From an uncultured Clostridia bacterium (GTDB lineage: Bacteria > Bacillota > Clostridia > Oscillospirales > Ruminococcaceae): 6,231 nt of DNA. Within the stretch, counting starts at the first letter, position 1. Every line of letters starts with the position of its first letter. A program made the translations under genes and the position numbers. The stretch is taken from positions 1-6,231 of the forward strand of contig CALDJI010000220.1 of assembly GCA_937901805.1 (NCBI GenBank). Reading direction: 5' to 3'. Shown here piece by piece: positions 5,665 through 6,231 of the stretch. The notes beneath the pieces are model-generated. The model searched no databases and was not told the origin of the DNA. It saw only the letters and a list, made by a program, of their open reading frames with translations.

Positions 5665-6102
5665 ATGAAAAACCATTCTGATTTTCATACATTAAAGGGA
5701 TATCAATTACAGGAATCCATCAAAATTACTCCTTCTATGGAAGATTATTTGGAAATGATCTGCCGGATGGCACAAAAAGAAAAAACAGTCAGGATCAACG
5801 AATTAGCAGGTTTATTAAATGTAAAACCTTCGTCTGCCTCTAAAATGGTGCAAAATCTGCGGGATGCCCAACTAGTCAATTTTCAGAAATACGGGTATAT
5901 TACACCTACCCAGAGAGGCTGGCAAATGGGTGAATATATGCTTTTCCGCCACGATATCCTCTGTTCTTTTCTCTGTGAGCTCAATGGGACGGACAGCGAA
6001 TTAGAACAAGTAGAAAAAATTGAGCATTTTATTGACAGTCGCACTATTCTTAATCTGGAAAGATTAACACAATGGATGAAACAAAATAAAAACAGTCGGT
6101 AA
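5665..6102 (+). CDS. DtxR/MntR-family metal-dependent transcriptional regulator
   Basis: 145 residues; a cytoplasmic metal-activated repressor. After a 20-residue lead come the winged helix-turn-helix (about 22-82: SMEDYLE, INELAGLLNVKPSSASKMVQNL, YITPTQRG) and the dimerisation/metal-binding domain (about 86-140). There is no C-terminal SH3-like domain, so it is the short MntR-like type. Aligned by eye with Bacillus MntR, all six metal ligands are kept: D27, E30, H96, E117, E120, H121 (MntR D8, E11, H77, E99, E102, H103). DtxR/IdeR proteins instead have Met and Cys at the first and fourth of the corresponding sites, so ligand chemistry suggests Mn(II) or mixed Mn/Fe sensing, while its divergent position to feoAB suggests iron control. 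The strong Shine-Dalgarno fixes the ATG. The stop codon lies within the terminator stem. No symbol is assigned because the metal is unsure. Confidence 0.9.
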   Translation: MKNHSDFHTLKGYQLQESIKITPSMEDYLEMICRMAQKEKTVRINELAGLLNVKPSSASKMVQNLRDAQLVNFQKYGYITPTQRGWQMGEYMLFRHDILCSFLCELNGTDSELEQVEKIEHFIDSRTILNLERLTQWMKQNKNSR

Positions 6103-6130
6103 AGTAAAAATCACTTTACCGGCTGTTTTT
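6088..6130 (+). terminator. Intrinsic terminator of the DtxR-family gene, overlapping its last codons
   Basis: An 18-bp stem (6088-6105 with 6113-6130, one G-T pair) has a 7-nt loop; five A at the 5' edge and five T at the 3' edge make it able to act on both strands. The stop codon TAA (6100-6102) sits inside the 5' arm, so the last three codons are part of the terminator. Confidence 0.9.
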
Positions 6131-6150
6131 ATTCCAAAAATTTATATAGT

Positions 6151-6179
6151 AAAAAAAGAAGTATCCAACTGGATACTTC
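6151..6179 (-). terminator. Intrinsic terminator of the tRNA-Asn transcript
   Basis: gaagtatcc (6158-6166) and ggatacttc (6171-6179) form a 9-bp stem with a 4-nt loop. On the - strand it is followed by seven T (6157-6151). It lies only 5 nt after the tRNA CCA end. Confidence 0.88.
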
Positions 6180-6184
6180 CTTTT

Positions 6185-6231
6185 TGGCTCCCCCTGTCTG
6201 GCTCGAACAGACGACCCTGCGGTTAACAGCC
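6185..6231 (-). tRNA. tRNA-Asn (anticodon GUU), 3' part, 5' end beyond the window
   Basis: The 47 nt read on the - strand correspond to tRNA positions 30-76. Visible are the anticodon loop CTGTTAA with GTT at 34-36 followed by the 3' anticodon-stem strand ccgca, a 5-nt variable loop, a perfect 5-bp T stem (gtctg/cagac) around TTCGAGC, the 3' acceptor strand aggggga, the discriminator G usual for tRNA-Asn, and an encoded CCA. The acceptor partner and D arm are outside the window. It is convergent with the DtxR-family gene and has its own terminator immediately downstream, so it is the last or only gene of its transcript. Confidence 0.93.

Noticed and set aside
1..6231. CRISPR array, insertion sequence, prophage genes or attachment site
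   Set aside because: No regularly spaced repeats, transposase or integrase frames, or paired terminal repeats were seen. The tRNA-Asn 3' end could serve as an integration site in principle, but no duplicate of it is in the window.

Overview
The window looks like part of a chromosome from a gut-type anaerobic Firmicute, most likely class Clostridia (Oscillospiraceae/Ruminococcaceae-like). This is inferred from the style of the proteins: a TetB(P)/TetM-like translational GTPase, a FeoB with a Cys-rich core, a GH25 muramidase with a Ser/Gly linker, and a short DtxR/MntR regulator. Strong Shine-Dalgarno sites and many Rho-independent terminators fit the same picture. No taxonomic marker was searched.

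Layout: (1) positions 1-692, + strand, the 3' end of a ribosomal-protection-type translation factor GTPase, closed by a hairpin terminator. (2) 693-1103, a non-coding gap with that terminator and a second symmetrical terminator serving the next gene. (3) 1104-2507, - strand, a secreted or anchored GH25 lysozyme-like cell-wall hydrolase with its own sigma-A-type promoter. (4) 2508-3106, an AT-rich 599-bp non-coding stretch carrying the GH25 promoter, a cluster of DnaA-box-like sequences, candidate orphan promoters and the feoB terminator. (5) 3107-5550, - strand, a feoA-feoB ferrous iron uptake operon. (6) 5551-5664, a compact divergent control region. (7) 5665-6102, + strand, a DtxR/MntR-family metalloregulator ending inside its own terminator. 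(8) 6185-6231, - strand, the 3' part of a tRNA-Asn(GUU) gene with its terminator.

The coherent unit is the iron locus. FeoB is the membrane Fe(II) transporter with a cytoplasmic G domain, FeoA is its small SH3-like partner, and the divergently transcribed DtxR-type protein is the obvious candidate to repress them when metal is plentiful. A sequence in the divergent region matches 14 of 19 positions of the DtxR/IdeR operator consensus, just downstream of the predicted feoA -10 box. The regulator nevertheless carries the full MntR-type (manganese) ligand set. A perfect 10-bp GC-rich hairpin sits exactly over the feoB start codon and suggests translational control or coupling to feoA. The other genes look like unrelated neighbours. 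I see no mobile element, CRISPR array or clearly new multi-gene system; the points most worth checking are the feoB start hairpin, the metal specificity of the regulator, and the DnaA-box-like cluster in the 599-bp gap.
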